From Nibribacter koreensis (GTDB lineage: Bacteria > Bacteroidota > Bacteroidia > Cytophagales > Hymenobacteraceae): a DNA stretch of 64,000 nt. Location of the stretch: positions 1,550,001 through 1,614,000 of the forward strand of contig NZ_BAABGX010000002.1 of assembly GCF_039541795.1 (NCBI RefSeq). Direction: 5' to 3'. Below the pieces are notes generated by a model. It had not been told where the DNA came from. It saw only the letters and a program-made list of their open reading frames with translations, and did no database searches. Below, piece by piece: positions 9,446 through 18,731 of this stretch. The position numbers and the translations under genes are program-made. Positions within the stretch are counted from its first letter, which is position 1. Each line of letters starts with the position of its first letter.

Positions 9446-9841
9446 ATGACCATTTTTCAGAGACTCATACACCTAAGCCTGATCGTCGCCATCTCAATGG
9501 CCTCGATGGGGTTCCGCGTGGCCGGGTCTCAGTGCGCTGGGGGCAACAGTGTTGAGATAGGCTTTTTCGCGGAACCAAGCTGCTGCTGCAAAAAGGGTTC
9601 GAAAGGCCCGGTGAAGTCTTGTGATGATTTCTCCTGTGTGATGCCCCGCGGGGCAATGGCCCAAAGTAATTTCAACTCTCCCACCCAACAGATTTCCCAG
9701 GCAGCGAATGACCCTGCGGGCTTTCCAAGCTTTGCCGAAGTAATCCGTCCGGTTATCCTGGAGTCAATTCCCCATGTCACCCTGCCCCCGCCCATCTCCG
9801 GGCGAGACATCGGCATCCTGCATCAGACCTTCCTTATTTGA
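9446..9841 (+). CDS. HYC_CC_PP-type small exported protein
   Basis: The 131-aa product has an N-terminal signal/membrane segment (LIHLSLIVAISMASMGF), a cysteine motif SCCCKKG, a further CDDFSC pair, and a late proline motif LPPPISG. This order matches the Bacteroidota HYC_CC_PP family, small proteins of unknown role commonly next to copper-resistance genes. It is the first plus-strand gene ahead of the Cus cluster. The cysteines suggest periplasmic copper binding or handling, which is inferred. The family assignment rests on the motif pattern only. Confidence 0.6.
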   Translation: MTIFQRLIHLSLIVAISMASMGFRVAGSQCAGGNSVEIGFFAEPSCCCKKGSKGPVKSCDDFSCVMPRGAMAQSNFNSPTQQISQAANDPAGFPSFAEVIRPVILESIPHVTLPPPISGRDIGILHQTFLI

Positions 9842-10170
9842 TTTCCCCTTCTTTTAGAAGCGGCGCCTAACCTTTCTATTGGGCTGCCTTCTATCCTGTA
9901 ATTTCGTTTCAGTGAACTAAACCAGAGCGATTGGCTTCCTTGGCCAATATGTAATCTGACCTTAAACAGTATTGCTTTTACCCTTGCCTTTAAGGTGCAA
10001 TGCTATCCTGATTCCGAAATTTACTGCCTTATCTTCTTATAATCCTTGCCAGAGAATCCCTTCAGTTTAAAACCACTGAGGCTGACCCCTGTCTTTGTTT
10101 GTTGTTTGCAGGACCCGCAAGGGCCTGTAGGCTAAGTCTGTGTTTTTTAAACTTCCAACCATACCTTTTT
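9842..10170. other. Gene-free stretch
   Basis: No credible gene, RNA or strong hairpin was seen here. An in-frame upstream start for the next gene at 10099 would add 24 residues without signal-peptide character and was not used. Confidence 0.5.
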
Positions 10171-10452
10171 ATGAAAACTCTGAAAGTAACCATTGCATTG
10201 GCCTTCTTCGGCTTAACATTATTCTCATCATGTAATAACTCTGGAACTGAGCAGAAAACAGCCGAGGGGACAACCTCAGAGGCACAGGTGGCGGGCGTTA
10301 CCTACACATGCCCCATGCACCCGGAAGTGGTGAGTGATGTGAAGGGAAAATGCCCTAAGTGCGGCATGTTCCTGGAGGAGGTGAAACCAGGCGAAAAGCT
10401 GGATTCTGCCGCCGCTGCTCAGAAACACCATGAGGGCGAAGAGCAACACTAA
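10171..10452 (+). CDS. Lipoprotein with heavy-metal-binding CPMHP domain
   Basis: The 93-aa product starts at MKTLKVTIALAFFGL and has a lipobox ending at LFSSC. The centre is one heavy-metal-binding domain (HMBD) with the signature YTCPMHPE...KCPKCGMFL, which coordinates soft metals through Cys, Met and His. The C-terminus is His-rich (HHEGEEQH). It is probably a periplasmic copper-binding lipoprotein that scavenges or hands Cu(I)/Ag(I) to the efflux pump encoded downstream. The same module is repeated in the CusB-like proteins at 14950 and 16275 and in the multicopper oxidase at 26768. Confidence 0.85.
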   Translation: MKTLKVTIALAFFGLTLFSSCNNSGTEQKTAEGTTSEAQVAGVTYTCPMHPEVVSDVKGKCPKCGMFLEEVKPGEKLDSAAAAQKHHEGEEQH

Positions 10453-10503
10453 TCGCTTTTGATTTAATGGTTAATCCGTAAGGTGAGACCAAAGCGTTTA
10501 TGC

Positions 10504-10541
10504 CGTTTTTGGGCTGTTTTACAGAAAACAGCCCAAAAACG
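10504..10541. repeat. Dispersed palindromic repeat, copy A
   Basis: Two perfect 17-bp arms, CGTTTTTGGGCTGTTTT (10504-10520) and its reverse complement (10525-10541), are separated by ACAG. It lies between the HMBD lipoprotein and the split CusA gene. Related copies occur at 19457, 57132 and 58922. It may act as a transcription attenuator as well as being a dispersed element. Confidence 0.8.
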
Positions 10542-10575
10542 CAAAATCGGCAATGCCAAATAACTTACCTGTCTT

Positions 10576-11856
10576 ATGATTGGCAAATTAATATCCTTTT
10601 CCCTTCGCAACCGGATGATCGTCCTGCTCATTGCGGCGGGCATGTTCGGCTGGGGGGCTTACTCAGTCACCACCAGTAAGGTGGACGCCATACCTGACTT
10701 ATCTGAGAACCAGGTGATCGTGTTCACCGAGTGGATGGGCCGAAGCCCTCAGATCATAGAGGACCAGGTCACGTACCCGCTGGTCACCAACCTGCAGGGC
10801 ATGCCCCAGGTCAAGTATGTGCGGGGCGTCTCCATGTTCGGGATGAGCTTCATCTATATCATCTTTGATGATAAAACAGACATCTACTGGGCCCGGGAAC
10901 GAGTGTTGGAGCGGCTCAACTACGCCAACCGTCTGTTGCCCGAAGGGGCCATCCCAACCCTGGGACCGGACGGTACCGGTGTGGGTCATATTCTTTGGTA
11001 CACCCTAGACGCGCAAGGCATGGACCTGGGCGAACAGCGGGCGGTGCAGGACTGGTATGTGAAGTTCGCACTGCAGAACGTGCCGGGCGTAAGTGAGATA
11101 GCCTCCTTCGGAGGTTTTCAGAAGCAGTACCAGATTACCATAGACCCCAATAAACTTACCTATTACAACCTATCTGTGCCGCAGGTGATGGCCGCCGTGC
11201 GGGCCAATAATAATGAAAGCGGGGGGCGCAAGTTTGAGATGAGCGACATTGGCTACATCATTAAAACCACGGGCTATTTACAGTCCATGGAAGAGATAGA
11301 GAGCATTCCCATCACCACTCAAAATACCATACCTGTGAGCGTGCGTGACGTGGCCACCGTTCAGATGACGGGCGAGAGCCGACTGGGTATTTTTGACCTG
11401 AACGGCGAGGGTGAGGCCGTGGGCGGTATTGTGGTGATGCGCTACGGTGAGAATGCCGAGGAGGTGATCAGGAACGTCAAAGCCAAGATGGAAGAGGTCT
11501 CAGCAGGTCTGCCCAAAGGCGTCAAGTTCAACATCGTCTATGACCGCAGCGGGCTCATCAATGAATCCGTCGATTCTATCAAGACCACCTTGATAGAAGA
11601 GATGCTGGTGGCCTCGGCCATTGTGTTCCTGTTCCTTTTCCATTGGCGCAGTGCCCTCATCATCATCATTCAACTGCCGCTTTCCATTGCCATCGGTTTT
11701 ATCCTGCTGAACGCCTTTGACATCACCTCCAACATCATGTCCCTGACAGGCATTGCCCTATCTATAGGCGTGATCGTCGACGATGCGATTGTGATGGTAG
11801 AAAACGCATACCGGCACCTAGCCGATGCCCAAATAGAAGAAGAGAACCATGGATAA
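10576..11856 (+). CDS. cusA: CusA-type RND pump, N-terminal polypeptide (copy 1)
   Basis: The 426-aa product is the first part of a CusA copper/silver pump: MIGKLISFSLRNRMIV start, TM1, the first periplasmic porter domain, and TM2-TM4. It ends just after the TM4 motif GVIVDDAIVMVENAYRHL, in the cytoplasmic loop before TM5. Full CusA is about 1045 aa; the rest is encoded by the next gene, which overlaps this one by 8 bp in another frame (ATGGATAA). E. coli CusA is one chain across this point (its loop contains LDNKTRW, matching MDNKTRL of the second gene). Either the pump is assembled from two translationally coupled chains, or this is a frameshift. The second copy at 23247 is cut at the same loop, which favours a tolerated split. 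Confidence 0.88.
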   Translation: MIGKLISFSLRNRMIVLLIAAGMFGWGAYSVTTSKVDAIPDLSENQVIVFTEWMGRSPQIIEDQVTYPLVTNLQGMPQVKYVRGVSMFGMSFIYIIFDDKTDIYWARERVLERLNYANRLLPEGAIPTLGPDGTGVGHILWYTLDAQGMDLGEQRAVQDWYVKFALQNVPGVSEIASFGGFQKQYQITIDPNKLTYYNLSVPQVMAAVRANNNESGGRKFEMSDIGYIIKTTGYLQSMEEIESIPITTQNTIPVSVRDVATVQMTGESRLGIFDLNGEGEAVGGIVVMRYGENAEEVIRNVKAKMEEVSAGLPKGVKFNIVYDRSGLINESVDSIKTTLIEEMLVASAIVFLFLFHWRSALIIIIQLPLSIAIGFILLNAFDITSNIMSLTGIALSIGVIVDDAIVMVENAYRHLADAQIEEENHG

Positions 11857-13741
11857 TAAAACACGTCTGTCGATCATAGAGAAAGCCTCCAAGCAGGTAG
11901 GGCCCAGTGTTTTTTGGAGCACCATCATCATCATCACCTCCTTCCTGCCGGTGTTCCTTTTGACCGGGCAGGAGGGGCGCCTGTTTAGTCCGCTGGCCTG
12001 GACCAAGACCTTTATCCTCATTGTAGACGCCTTTGTGGCCATCACAGTGACTCCCGTGCTGCTGTCGCTCCTTCTCAAAGGCAAGTTCAAGCCTGAGAGC
12101 GCCAATCCTGTTAACCGTGCCTTGGAACGGGTGTATTCACCTATTCTGCGCTGGTGCCTGAATTGGCGCAAAACCACCATTGGCATTAACATTCTGGCCT
12201 TGGCAGTGAGTATTCCTATGCTGTTAAGTCTGGGGTCCGAATTTATGCCGCCCCTAGATGAAAGCTCCATCCTTTTCATGCCCGTGACCCTGCCAGACAT
12301 CTCCAACGCCGAGGCCAAGCGAATTCTGCAGGTGCAGGACAAGATTATAAAATCTACACCGGAGGTGGAGCAGGTACTGGGCAAAGCCGGAAGGGCCAGC
12401 ACGGCCACGGACAACTCGCCCATCAGTATGATTGAGACCATCATCCTGCTGAAGCCTCAGTCAGAATGGCGCGAGGGGATGACCAAGGCCAAAATAATCG
12501 AGGAGCTGGACCAGAAACTACAAATACCTGGCGTAATCAACGGCTGGACCCAACCCATCATCAACCGCATCAACATGCTGGCCACGGGTATCAGGACGGA
12601 CGTGGGCGTGAAGGTGTATGGGCAGAGCCTGGATTCTATCGCCGTAGTGTCAGAGAAAGTGAGAAATGCTTTGCAGCAGGTAGAAGGGGTGAAAGACCTC
12701 TACATTGAGCCTGTGACCGGAGGCCGTTATCTTGAGATCCAGACGCGGCGCGAGGATCTGGGACGCTACGGTCTTTCCGTCAATGATGTGAACAGCGTAG
12801 TGGAGTCTGCCCTCGGTGGGTCCAGCATCGGCAATACCATTGAAGGACGGCGACGGTTCTCCATCAATGTGCGCCTAGCCCAAGAGTACCGCAATAGTAT
12901 AGACCGTATCCGTCGTATCCCCATCCAGTCAAGTACCAATGGAACGGTGCCGCTTTCAGCGGTAGCCGATGTGAAATTTGTGGACGGACCACCAATGATT
13001 GCCTCAGAGAATGCCCAACTGCGGGGCGCGGTGCTATTCAATGTACGTGACCGCGATTTAGGCAGCACGGTGCAAGAGGCCATCAAAACCATTAACCAGG
13101 AAGTAACGGGAATACCCAACGGCTATCATTTGGAGTGGAGCGGTCAGTGGGAAAACCAGATCAGGGCGAACAAGACCCTTAAGATTATCATCCCGCTGGT
13201 GGTGCTCATCATTTTCCTGATTCTGTATTTCTCCTTCAAGTCCTTTAAAGAGGCTCTCCTCAACCTGGTCACTATTCCATTCGCTCTGGTGGGCGGGGTG
13301 TTCATTGTGTATTTCTACGGCATCAATCTGTCCGTGGCGGTGGCGGTGGGCTTCATCGCCCTGTTTGGGATGGCGGTAGAGACGGGAATGCTCATGGTGG
13401 TGTACCTGAATGAGGCCATGAATGAATTGGTGGCTAAAAAGGGCAACTCCAGTGAAACCATCACCAAGCAGGATATAAGGGAGTACGTCTTCCAGGGCGC
13501 GGCCAAGCGCCTGCGGCCCAAGATCATGACCGTGTCGGTGTCGCTCTTCGGCTTGATCCCTATTCTGTGGGCCACTGGGGTTGGGACGGATGTAATGCTA
13601 CCCATCGTGCTACCGCTTATCGGCGGGGTCTTCACCTCTTCCATTCACATCTTGCTGGTGACCCCGGTGGTGTTTGAGATGACCAAGGAATACGAACTCA
13701 AGAAACACGGCAAACTAGATATTTATGATGTCAAGCATTAG
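11849..13741 (+). CDS. cusA: CusA-type RND pump, C-terminal polypeptide (copy 1)
   Basis: The 630-aa product starts MDNKTRLSIIEKASKQVGP and contains TM5-TM12 and the second periplasmic porter domain of CusA. Motifs seen include FLLTGQEGRLFSPLAWTKT, the methionine-containing EFMPPLDESSILFMP, INMLATGIRTDVGVK and GMAVETGMLMVVYLNEA. Its ATG lies inside the end of the preceding gene, so translation is probably coupled by reinitiation. Together the two products span a complete pump with no missing part. The outer-membrane factor gene overlaps its 3' end by 17 bp. The Met-rich porter and neighbouring CPMHP domains point to Cu(I)/Ag(I) as substrate. Confidence 0.88.
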   Translation: MDNKTRLSIIEKASKQVGPSVFWSTIIIITSFLPVFLLTGQEGRLFSPLAWTKTFILIVDAFVAITVTPVLLSLLLKGKFKPESANPVNRALERVYSPILRWCLNWRKTTIGINILALAVSIPMLLSLGSEFMPPLDESSILFMPVTLPDISNAEAKRILQVQDKIIKSTPEVEQVLGKAGRASTATDNSPISMIETIILLKPQSEWREGMTKAKIIEELDQKLQIPGVINGWTQPIINRINMLATGIRTDVGVKVYGQSLDSIAVVSEKVRNALQQVEGVKDLYIEPVTGGRYLEIQTRREDLGRYGLSVNDVNSVVESALGGSSIGNTIEGRRRFSINVRLAQEYRNSIDRIRRIPIQSSTNGTVPLSAVADVKFVDGPPMIASENAQLRGAVLFNVRDRDLGSTVQEAIKTINQEVTGIPNGYHLEWSGQWENQIRANKTLKIIIPLVVLIIFLILYFSFKSFKEALLNLVTIPFALVGGVFIVYFYGINLSVAVAVGFIALFGMAVETGMLMVVYLNEAMNELVAKKGNSSETITKQDIREYVFQGAAKRLRPKIMTVSVSLFGLIPILWATGVGTDVMLPIVLPLIGGVFTSSIHILLVTPVVFEMTKEYELKKHGKLDIYDVKH

Positions 13742-14972
13742 ACTATACGTGGGCGCTTTGTTGGTTTTACTGAGCGTGTCTGCCCAGGCTCAAACCCCGG
13801 TGCTCTCCCTGGATACAGTTCTTAACCGGATTAGCCAGAACAACGGCATGCTCCAGGAGATAGAGTTCAGGGCGAAGGCGCAAAATGCCATGGCCAAGGG
13901 ATCCAGAAGCCAGATGGCACCCATGGTGGGTGCCGGGGTCTTTATGTATCCGTATCCGGGCCAGATGAAAATGGAGGAAGATGACGCCATGTACATGACG
14001 GCCGTGGAGCAGGACATCACTAACCCCGCCAAGCTGAAAGCCCGTGAGAAGTACCAACTTTCCAGAGCCGCCATTGAAGAGGCAGGGCGTGATATGACCT
14101 TCAATCAATTGAGGGCGCAGGCCAAAACCGCTTATTACCAATGGGTGGTGCTGGAAAAGAAGAAGGCCGTGCTAGCCGAGAGTCAGCGCATCATGCAATT
14201 CATGCTCAAACTGGGCAAGGTGCGCTACCCGTACAACCAAAGCTCTCTGGGCAGTATCTATAAAGCCGAAGGCCGGATAGGCGAGGTGGAGAACATGCTC
14301 ATCATGACCAACAGCGAGATTGAGATGAAGAACATTCAGCTCAACATGCTCATGAACCTGCCTCCTGAGAACAGATTTAAGGTGGACACTACCGTGCAGG
14401 CGCCCGTTCTGATGGTGCTCCCAGACACGGCTTCCCTGAGTGCCGCCCGCAGTGATGTGCGCCAGATAGACCGCACCATAGAATCCATGCAACTGAACCT
14501 GCGCCTGGAAGACCTGCAACGCAAACCTGACTTTGCCATTAGGTTTGAGAACATGATGCCGCGTGACAGGATGATGCCTCAGTCGTTCACGCTCATGGGC
14601 ATGGTGTCTATTCCTATTGCCCCTTGGTCTTCTAAAATGTACAAGGCCAATGCCACCGCTATGAATCTGGAGATACAGGGCATGCGGAAGGGCCGGGAGG
14701 CTCTCTTGAACGAAGCCCAGAACATGGTGGCCAGCATGGCCCTTGAACTGCAGGCCAAGCGGACGCAGGTGCAGAATTATGAGAAGAAGATCATCCCGGC
14801 CCTTCGCCGCAACTATGAAACCACGCTCCTGAGTTATGAGCAGAACACGGGCCAGTTACCGCTGGTGATTGACGCCTGGGAAGCCCTGAACATGGCCCAG
14901 ATGGAATACCTCAACAACCTGGAGCAACTCTACCTAATTGGTGTGAACTATGAAAAAGAACTGGAAAAATAG
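13725..14972 (+). CDS. TolC-family outer-membrane factor (CusC-like)
   Basis: The 415-aa product has a cleavable signal peptide (LLVLLSVSAQAQT) and two coiled-coil repeats typical of outer-membrane efflux proteins. It is Met-rich (for example YPYPGQMKMEEDDAMYM and FENMMPRDRMMPQ), consistent with Cu(I)/Ag(I) passage. The protein would form the trimeric outer-membrane channel of the Cus system. It overlaps the CusA C-half gene upstream and the adaptor gene downstream by 17 and 23 bp, so the cus genes are a tightly packed operon. Confidence 0.9.
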   Translation: MMSSIRLYVGALLVLLSVSAQAQTPVLSLDTVLNRISQNNGMLQEIEFRAKAQNAMAKGSRSQMAPMVGAGVFMYPYPGQMKMEEDDAMYMTAVEQDITNPAKLKAREKYQLSRAAIEEAGRDMTFNQLRAQAKTAYYQWVVLEKKKAVLAESQRIMQFMLKLGKVRYPYNQSSLGSIYKAEGRIGEVENMLIMTNSEIEMKNIQLNMLMNLPPENRFKVDTTVQAPVLMVLPDTASLSAARSDVRQIDRTIESMQLNLRLEDLQRKPDFAIRFENMMPRDRMMPQSFTLMGMVSIPIAPWSSKMYKANATAMNLEIQGMRKGREALLNEAQNMVASMALELQAKRTQVQNYEKKIIPALRRNYETTLLSYEQNTGQLPLVIDAWEALNMAQMEYLNNLEQLYLIGVNYEKELEK

Positions 14973-16278
14973 GTTGATTGGGTTGCTGATCCTGCTATTG
15001 CCCTTCTGCTTTACCGCCTGTAAAAAGGAAAGAGAGGAGGCTAACGGCATGGAATATACCTGCCCTATGCACCCGCAGATTGTGCAAGACAAACCTGGTT
15101 CCTGCCCTATCTGCGGGATGGACCTGGTAGCCAAGCAGCCAGCAGACGCGCCAGCGCCGACCGTGCCGGCAGGCCTGGACTATCTGTTGCAGCCTGCCGA
15201 CCAGGCAGTGGTCTCGTCCATCCAAACCATAAAACCTGTTCAGAAACAGGTGGAGAATGAGATTACCATGTCTGGCGTGGTGACCTATGACACCCGCCGG
15301 CAGTACACCATCCCGGCACGCTTCGGGGGACGCATTGAGAAGCTGTACGTGCAGTTCAACTACCAGCCGGTGCGCAAAGGGCAGAAGCTGTATGACATCT
15401 ACAGCCCCGAACTGGTCACCGCACAGAAAGAGCTTCTCTATCTGCTCAAGAACGACCCAGGCAACGCTGCGCTTATTGCAGGCGCGCGCCAAAAACTACG
15501 CCTCCTGGGTGCCACGGAGGGACAGATCAGTCAGCTTGCCCGCACAAGGAGAGAGTCCTATACTTTCTCAGTCTATAGTCCTTACACCGGCTACGTGCTG
15601 GACCCAGCCGTGACGGCGTCCCCTACGGCGGCACCGGTTACCGCATCGCCTGCCACAGGAGGTGGGGATGGTATGGGCGGCATGGGTGGCGCCAGCGGTG
15701 GGGCTTCCAGCACTACTGCTGCACCCGCCTCAGCTCCCCAAGGATTTGCCATCCGGGAAGGCATGTACGTGACCACGGGGCAGGCACTGCTAAAAGTAAT
15801 TGACGCCTCCCAGGTTTGGGCGCAGTTCAACGTGGCCAGCAATGCGGCGGGCCAATTGAAGAAGGGGACCCCCATCACTATTTCATTTAATCAAATCCCT
15901 GGTAAAACCATGCAGTCTTCGGTGCATTTGGTGGAGCCGGTCTATGGGGAAGGACAAAATTTCGCACAGGTGCGGGTCTTGCTCCCGGCGCAGGGTAACT
16001 CAATCTTAATTGGTCAGGTCATCACTGGTAAAGTAGCCTATAGCACAGGTTCCGCCCTTTGGGTTCCCAAGGATGCCGTGCTGGATCTCGGGAACCAATC
16101 GGTGGCCTTCCTGAAAGCGGATGGCGTGTTCAAACCCACCGCTGTGCAGGTGGGGCAGCGGGCCGGGGAGCAGGTGGAGATTGTGTCGGGGCTAAAGGCA
16201 AATGACGTGATAGCGGCCAATGCGCAGTTCCTGGTGGACAGTGAGAGTTTTATCAAGGTAGCAGACACAAGCAGATGA
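14950..16278 (+). CDS. cusB: CusB-like adaptor with N-terminal metal-binding domain
   Basis: This 442-aa protein is an RND membrane fusion protein with a lipoprotein-type signal (LLILLLPFCFTAC). One CPMHP module follows (YTCPMHPQIVQDKPGSCPICGMDL, about residues 36-59), then hairpin, lipoyl and barrel domains. A low-complexity Gly/Ala/Thr/Ser loop occupies about residues 220-260 and includes GGGDGMGGMGG. The fused HMBD would collect periplasmic Cu(I)/Ag(I) and pass it to CusA, the role CusF plays in E. coli, where it is a separate protein. The gene overlaps the outer-membrane factor gene and shares an ATGA with the next adaptor. Confidence 0.9.
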   Translation: MKKNWKNRLIGLLILLLPFCFTACKKEREEANGMEYTCPMHPQIVQDKPGSCPICGMDLVAKQPADAPAPTVPAGLDYLLQPADQAVVSSIQTIKPVQKQVENEITMSGVVTYDTRRQYTIPARFGGRIEKLYVQFNYQPVRKGQKLYDIYSPELVTAQKELLYLLKNDPGNAALIAGARQKLRLLGATEGQISQLARTRRESYTFSVYSPYTGYVLDPAVTASPTAAPVTASPATGGGDGMGGMGGASGGASSTTAAPASAPQGFAIREGMYVTTGQALLKVIDASQVWAQFNVASNAAGQLKKGTPITISFNQIPGKTMQSSVHLVEPVYGEGQNFAQVRVLLPAQGNSILIGQVITGKVAYSTGSALWVPKDAVLDLGNQSVAFLKADGVFKPTAVQVGQRAGEQVEIVSGLKANDVIAANAQFLVDSESFIKVADTSR

Positions 16279-17606
16279 GACATATGAAGAACCTATTCAC
16301 CGTTTTACTGGCAACGCTCTTTCTGATGGCCTGCACCAAGGCGGACGAGCATGCCCATGCAGAGGAAGGTGCCAGCTATACCTGTCCCATGCACCCCCAG
16401 ATAGTGGAGGGGGAGCCGGGCTCGTGCCCCATCTGCGGGATGGACCTGGTTCTGGTCCAGAAGCAGAAAAAGGAGCCAGAAACGGCCAGTGCCTTTACCT
16501 GCCCCATGCACCCGCAGATAGTGGAGGACAAAGCAGGCTCATGCCCCATCTGCGGGATGGACCTGGTGCCCGTGAAAAAACAAAGCACCAAAGGACAGGA
16601 GGCCAGTATCATGCTGAGCGAAAGCCAGATCCAACTGGGCAACATCACCACGCAAGCCGTCCGGCAGGGGCAGGTTGGAAGCAATACGGTGCTTACGGGC
16701 AGGCTGGTGGTGGACCAGACGCAGGCCGACCTTATCAGCAGTCGGGCCGATGGCCGCATAGAGAGGCTTTATGTGAAAGAAACTGGTCAGCCCATCCGTA
16801 AGGGGCAACCCCTCTATGACTTATACAGTGAGACCCTTCTCACATTGGAACAGGAATACCTGCTGGCCTTGGACCAGGTGAAGGCGTTCCCCGGTGAGAG
16901 GCAGTTTGCCTCCATTCTGGACGCCGCCAAAAGAAAGCTTCTCTTAACCGGTCTCACCAATGCCCAGATCATCCGCATTGCGCGAACCCGTAAGCTAGAC
17001 GCCCGCATCACCTTCGTAGCACCCAGTTCAGGTACTGTCACGGAGATAGCCGCCGCAGAAGGCGTGTATGTGGCCGAGGGAAGTCCCCTTTACCGCATAA
17101 GCCGGTTCAACAACATTTGGGCGGAGGCCGAGTTGTACGCCGGTGAAGCCGGAGCGCTTAAGATAGGGACTCCGGTAGACGTCACCGTAGCCGGAAGCAA
17201 GATGCCCATCAAGACAAAGATCTCTTTTATCAACCCAGAGTTCAGGCAGAACAGCCAAGTGGTGATTGCCCGGGCTTCGGTTCCTAACCCAGAAGGGAGC
17301 TTGATCCCAGGCACCCAGGCCACCATGACGGTAGGTGCCCAGGTGAGAGAAGCGTTAACCCTGCCGCTGGATGCCGTGATCCGGGATTCCAAAGGTGCAC
17401 ACGTCTGGGTGAAGATCGGGGTGAACACATTCAGCCCCAGAAGGGTGGAGCTTGGGGAGGAAAGCGCGAACCGGGTGGCCATTGCCAGCGGCCTGCAACC
17501 CAGAGACACCGTGGTTGTGACGGGCGCCTATCTGTTGTACAGCGAATATGTGCTGAAGCAAGGGGCAGACCCGATGGCGGGACATAACCATCAGTCAAAT
17601 CAATAA
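16275..17606 (+). CDS. CusB-like adaptor with two tandem metal-binding domains
   Basis: The 443-aa protein is a second membrane fusion protein directly after the first (ATGA overlap). The signal is lipoprotein-like (LLATLFLMAC). Two CPMHP...CPICGMDL modules follow in tandem (about residues 35-60 and 76-100), separated by a charged linker rich in Lys/Glu. The remainder has the usual adaptor hairpin and beta domains (VKETGQPIRKGQPLYDLYSE). An alternative start is the ATG three codons later (16284). Two adaptors in one operon may serve the single pump in a mixed hexamer, or one may serve the second CusA at 23247, whose operon has no adaptor of its own. The latter is inferred. Confidence 0.9.
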   Translation: MRHMKNLFTVLLATLFLMACTKADEHAHAEEGASYTCPMHPQIVEGEPGSCPICGMDLVLVQKQKKEPETASAFTCPMHPQIVEDKAGSCPICGMDLVPVKKQSTKGQEASIMLSESQIQLGNITTQAVRQGQVGSNTVLTGRLVVDQTQADLISSRADGRIERLYVKETGQPIRKGQPLYDLYSETLLTLEQEYLLALDQVKAFPGERQFASILDAAKRKLLLTGLTNAQIIRIARTRKLDARITFVAPSSGTVTEIAAAEGVYVAEGSPLYRISRFNNIWAEAELYAGEAGALKIGTPVDVTVAGSKMPIKTKISFINPEFRQNSQVVIARASVPNPEGSLIPGTQATMTVGAQVREALTLPLDAVIRDSKGAHVWVKIGVNTFSPRRVELGEESANRVAIASGLQPRDTVVVTGAYLLYSEYVLKQGADPMAGHNHQSNQ

Positions 17607-17616
17607 ATCTACTCTT

Positions 17617-18693
17617 ATGATACACAGAACTTTTAAACTGACACTTACAGTAGCTCTTTTACTAACATTCACCGCCTGTAACCTCCATACAGAGGCAGAC
17701 ATGGATGGTATGGAAGAGGACATGGACGGCATGGACTTGAACATTGACTACCCTGCCGCCTTTGTGGTAAACGGGGAGTCCAATGACGTGGACGTAATTA
17801 ATCTGAATGACCTCACCCACAAAGATCATATAAGTCTGAATGGGGCAAAGTTCCCACACCATATCAACATGAGCCCAGACAAGACAAAGCTAGCGGTGGC
17901 CATCACCAGCACTGACCTGAGCGGTGGGCATGACGCTGGCGGGATGGATGGTATGGAAGGCTTCAGGGTTATCGTTCTGAATAGCTACATCGGCAAGATC
18001 GAGAAGGAGATCATGCTGCCTAAGATGCCGCATAACGCAGCCTTTAACGCAGACGGTTCTGAGCTGTGGATTGCGCAGGAGGATGAGGTGAAAAGCCAGG
18101 TATTGGTTTATAATACTGGTAATTGGACTTTAAAGAATACCATCAGCGTCGGGAAAGGGCTGTCAGAAGTTACTTTCTCAACTGACGGCTCAAAAGTGTT
18201 CGCATCCAATACGACTGACGCCACCGTGTCTATCATCAACCCAGGCACTAAAATGGTGATGGGTACGGTGCCGGTGGGTAAGGATCCGGTTGGGGCTTGG
18301 CCAGCGGCCAACGGGCATGTATACGTGGACAATGAGACAGACCAGACCGTCACCGAGATAAATGTAGCCACCGGGGCAGTTACCGAGACGATTAACCTAG
18401 GGTTTAAGCCTGGCTATGTGGCCTATCACCCTTCCAGCCAGGAGCTATGGGTGAGTGATGCCACCAATGGCAGGGTCTTGTTTTACAAGGAGGAAAACAG
18501 CCTATGGGTTCTCAAAGGGAATATAATGACCGGGGCTGATGCACACGCCATCGCTTTTTCTCCAGACGGCTCCACCGCCTATGTCACCAACCAGGGGGCG
18601 GGCACCGTCTCTGTTATCAATGTTTCTGAGCATAGAGTACGCTCCACCGTTTCGGTGGGGAAAAAACCAAACGGAATAGTACTCCGGCCATAG
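17617..18693 (+). CDS. YncE-like beta-propeller lipoprotein
   Basis: The 358-aa product has a lipoprotein signal (LLLTFTAC) and then a Met/Asp-rich segment (DMDGMEEDMDGMDL) that may bind copper. The rest is a run of about seven beta-propeller blades with YVTN-type signatures such as VTFSTDGSKVFASN, VGKDPVGAWPA and AFSPDGSTAYVTN. Such propellers are periplasmic or surface binding scaffolds. It follows the cus genes by 10 bp, so it is likely co-transcribed. A copper-related role is supported only by the position and the Met-rich segments (also GGMDGMEG). Confidence 0.8.
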   Translation: MIHRTFKLTLTVALLLTFTACNLHTEADMDGMEEDMDGMDLNIDYPAAFVVNGESNDVDVINLNDLTHKDHISLNGAKFPHHINMSPDKTKLAVAITSTDLSGGHDAGGMDGMEGFRVIVLNSYIGKIEKEIMLPKMPHNAAFNADGSELWIAQEDEVKSQVLVYNTGNWTLKNTISVGKGLSEVTFSTDGSKVFASNTTDATVSIINPGTKMVMGTVPVGKDPVGAWPAANGHVYVDNETDQTVTEINVATGAVTETINLGFKPGYVAYHPSSQELWVSDATNGRVLFYKEENSLWVLKGNIMTGADAHAIAFSPDGSTAYVTNQGAGTVSVINVSEHRVRSTVSVGKKPNGIVLRP

Positions 18694-18731
18694 GCTCAAC
18701 TTAACAAATACTAAACCTTATATTCCTTACA

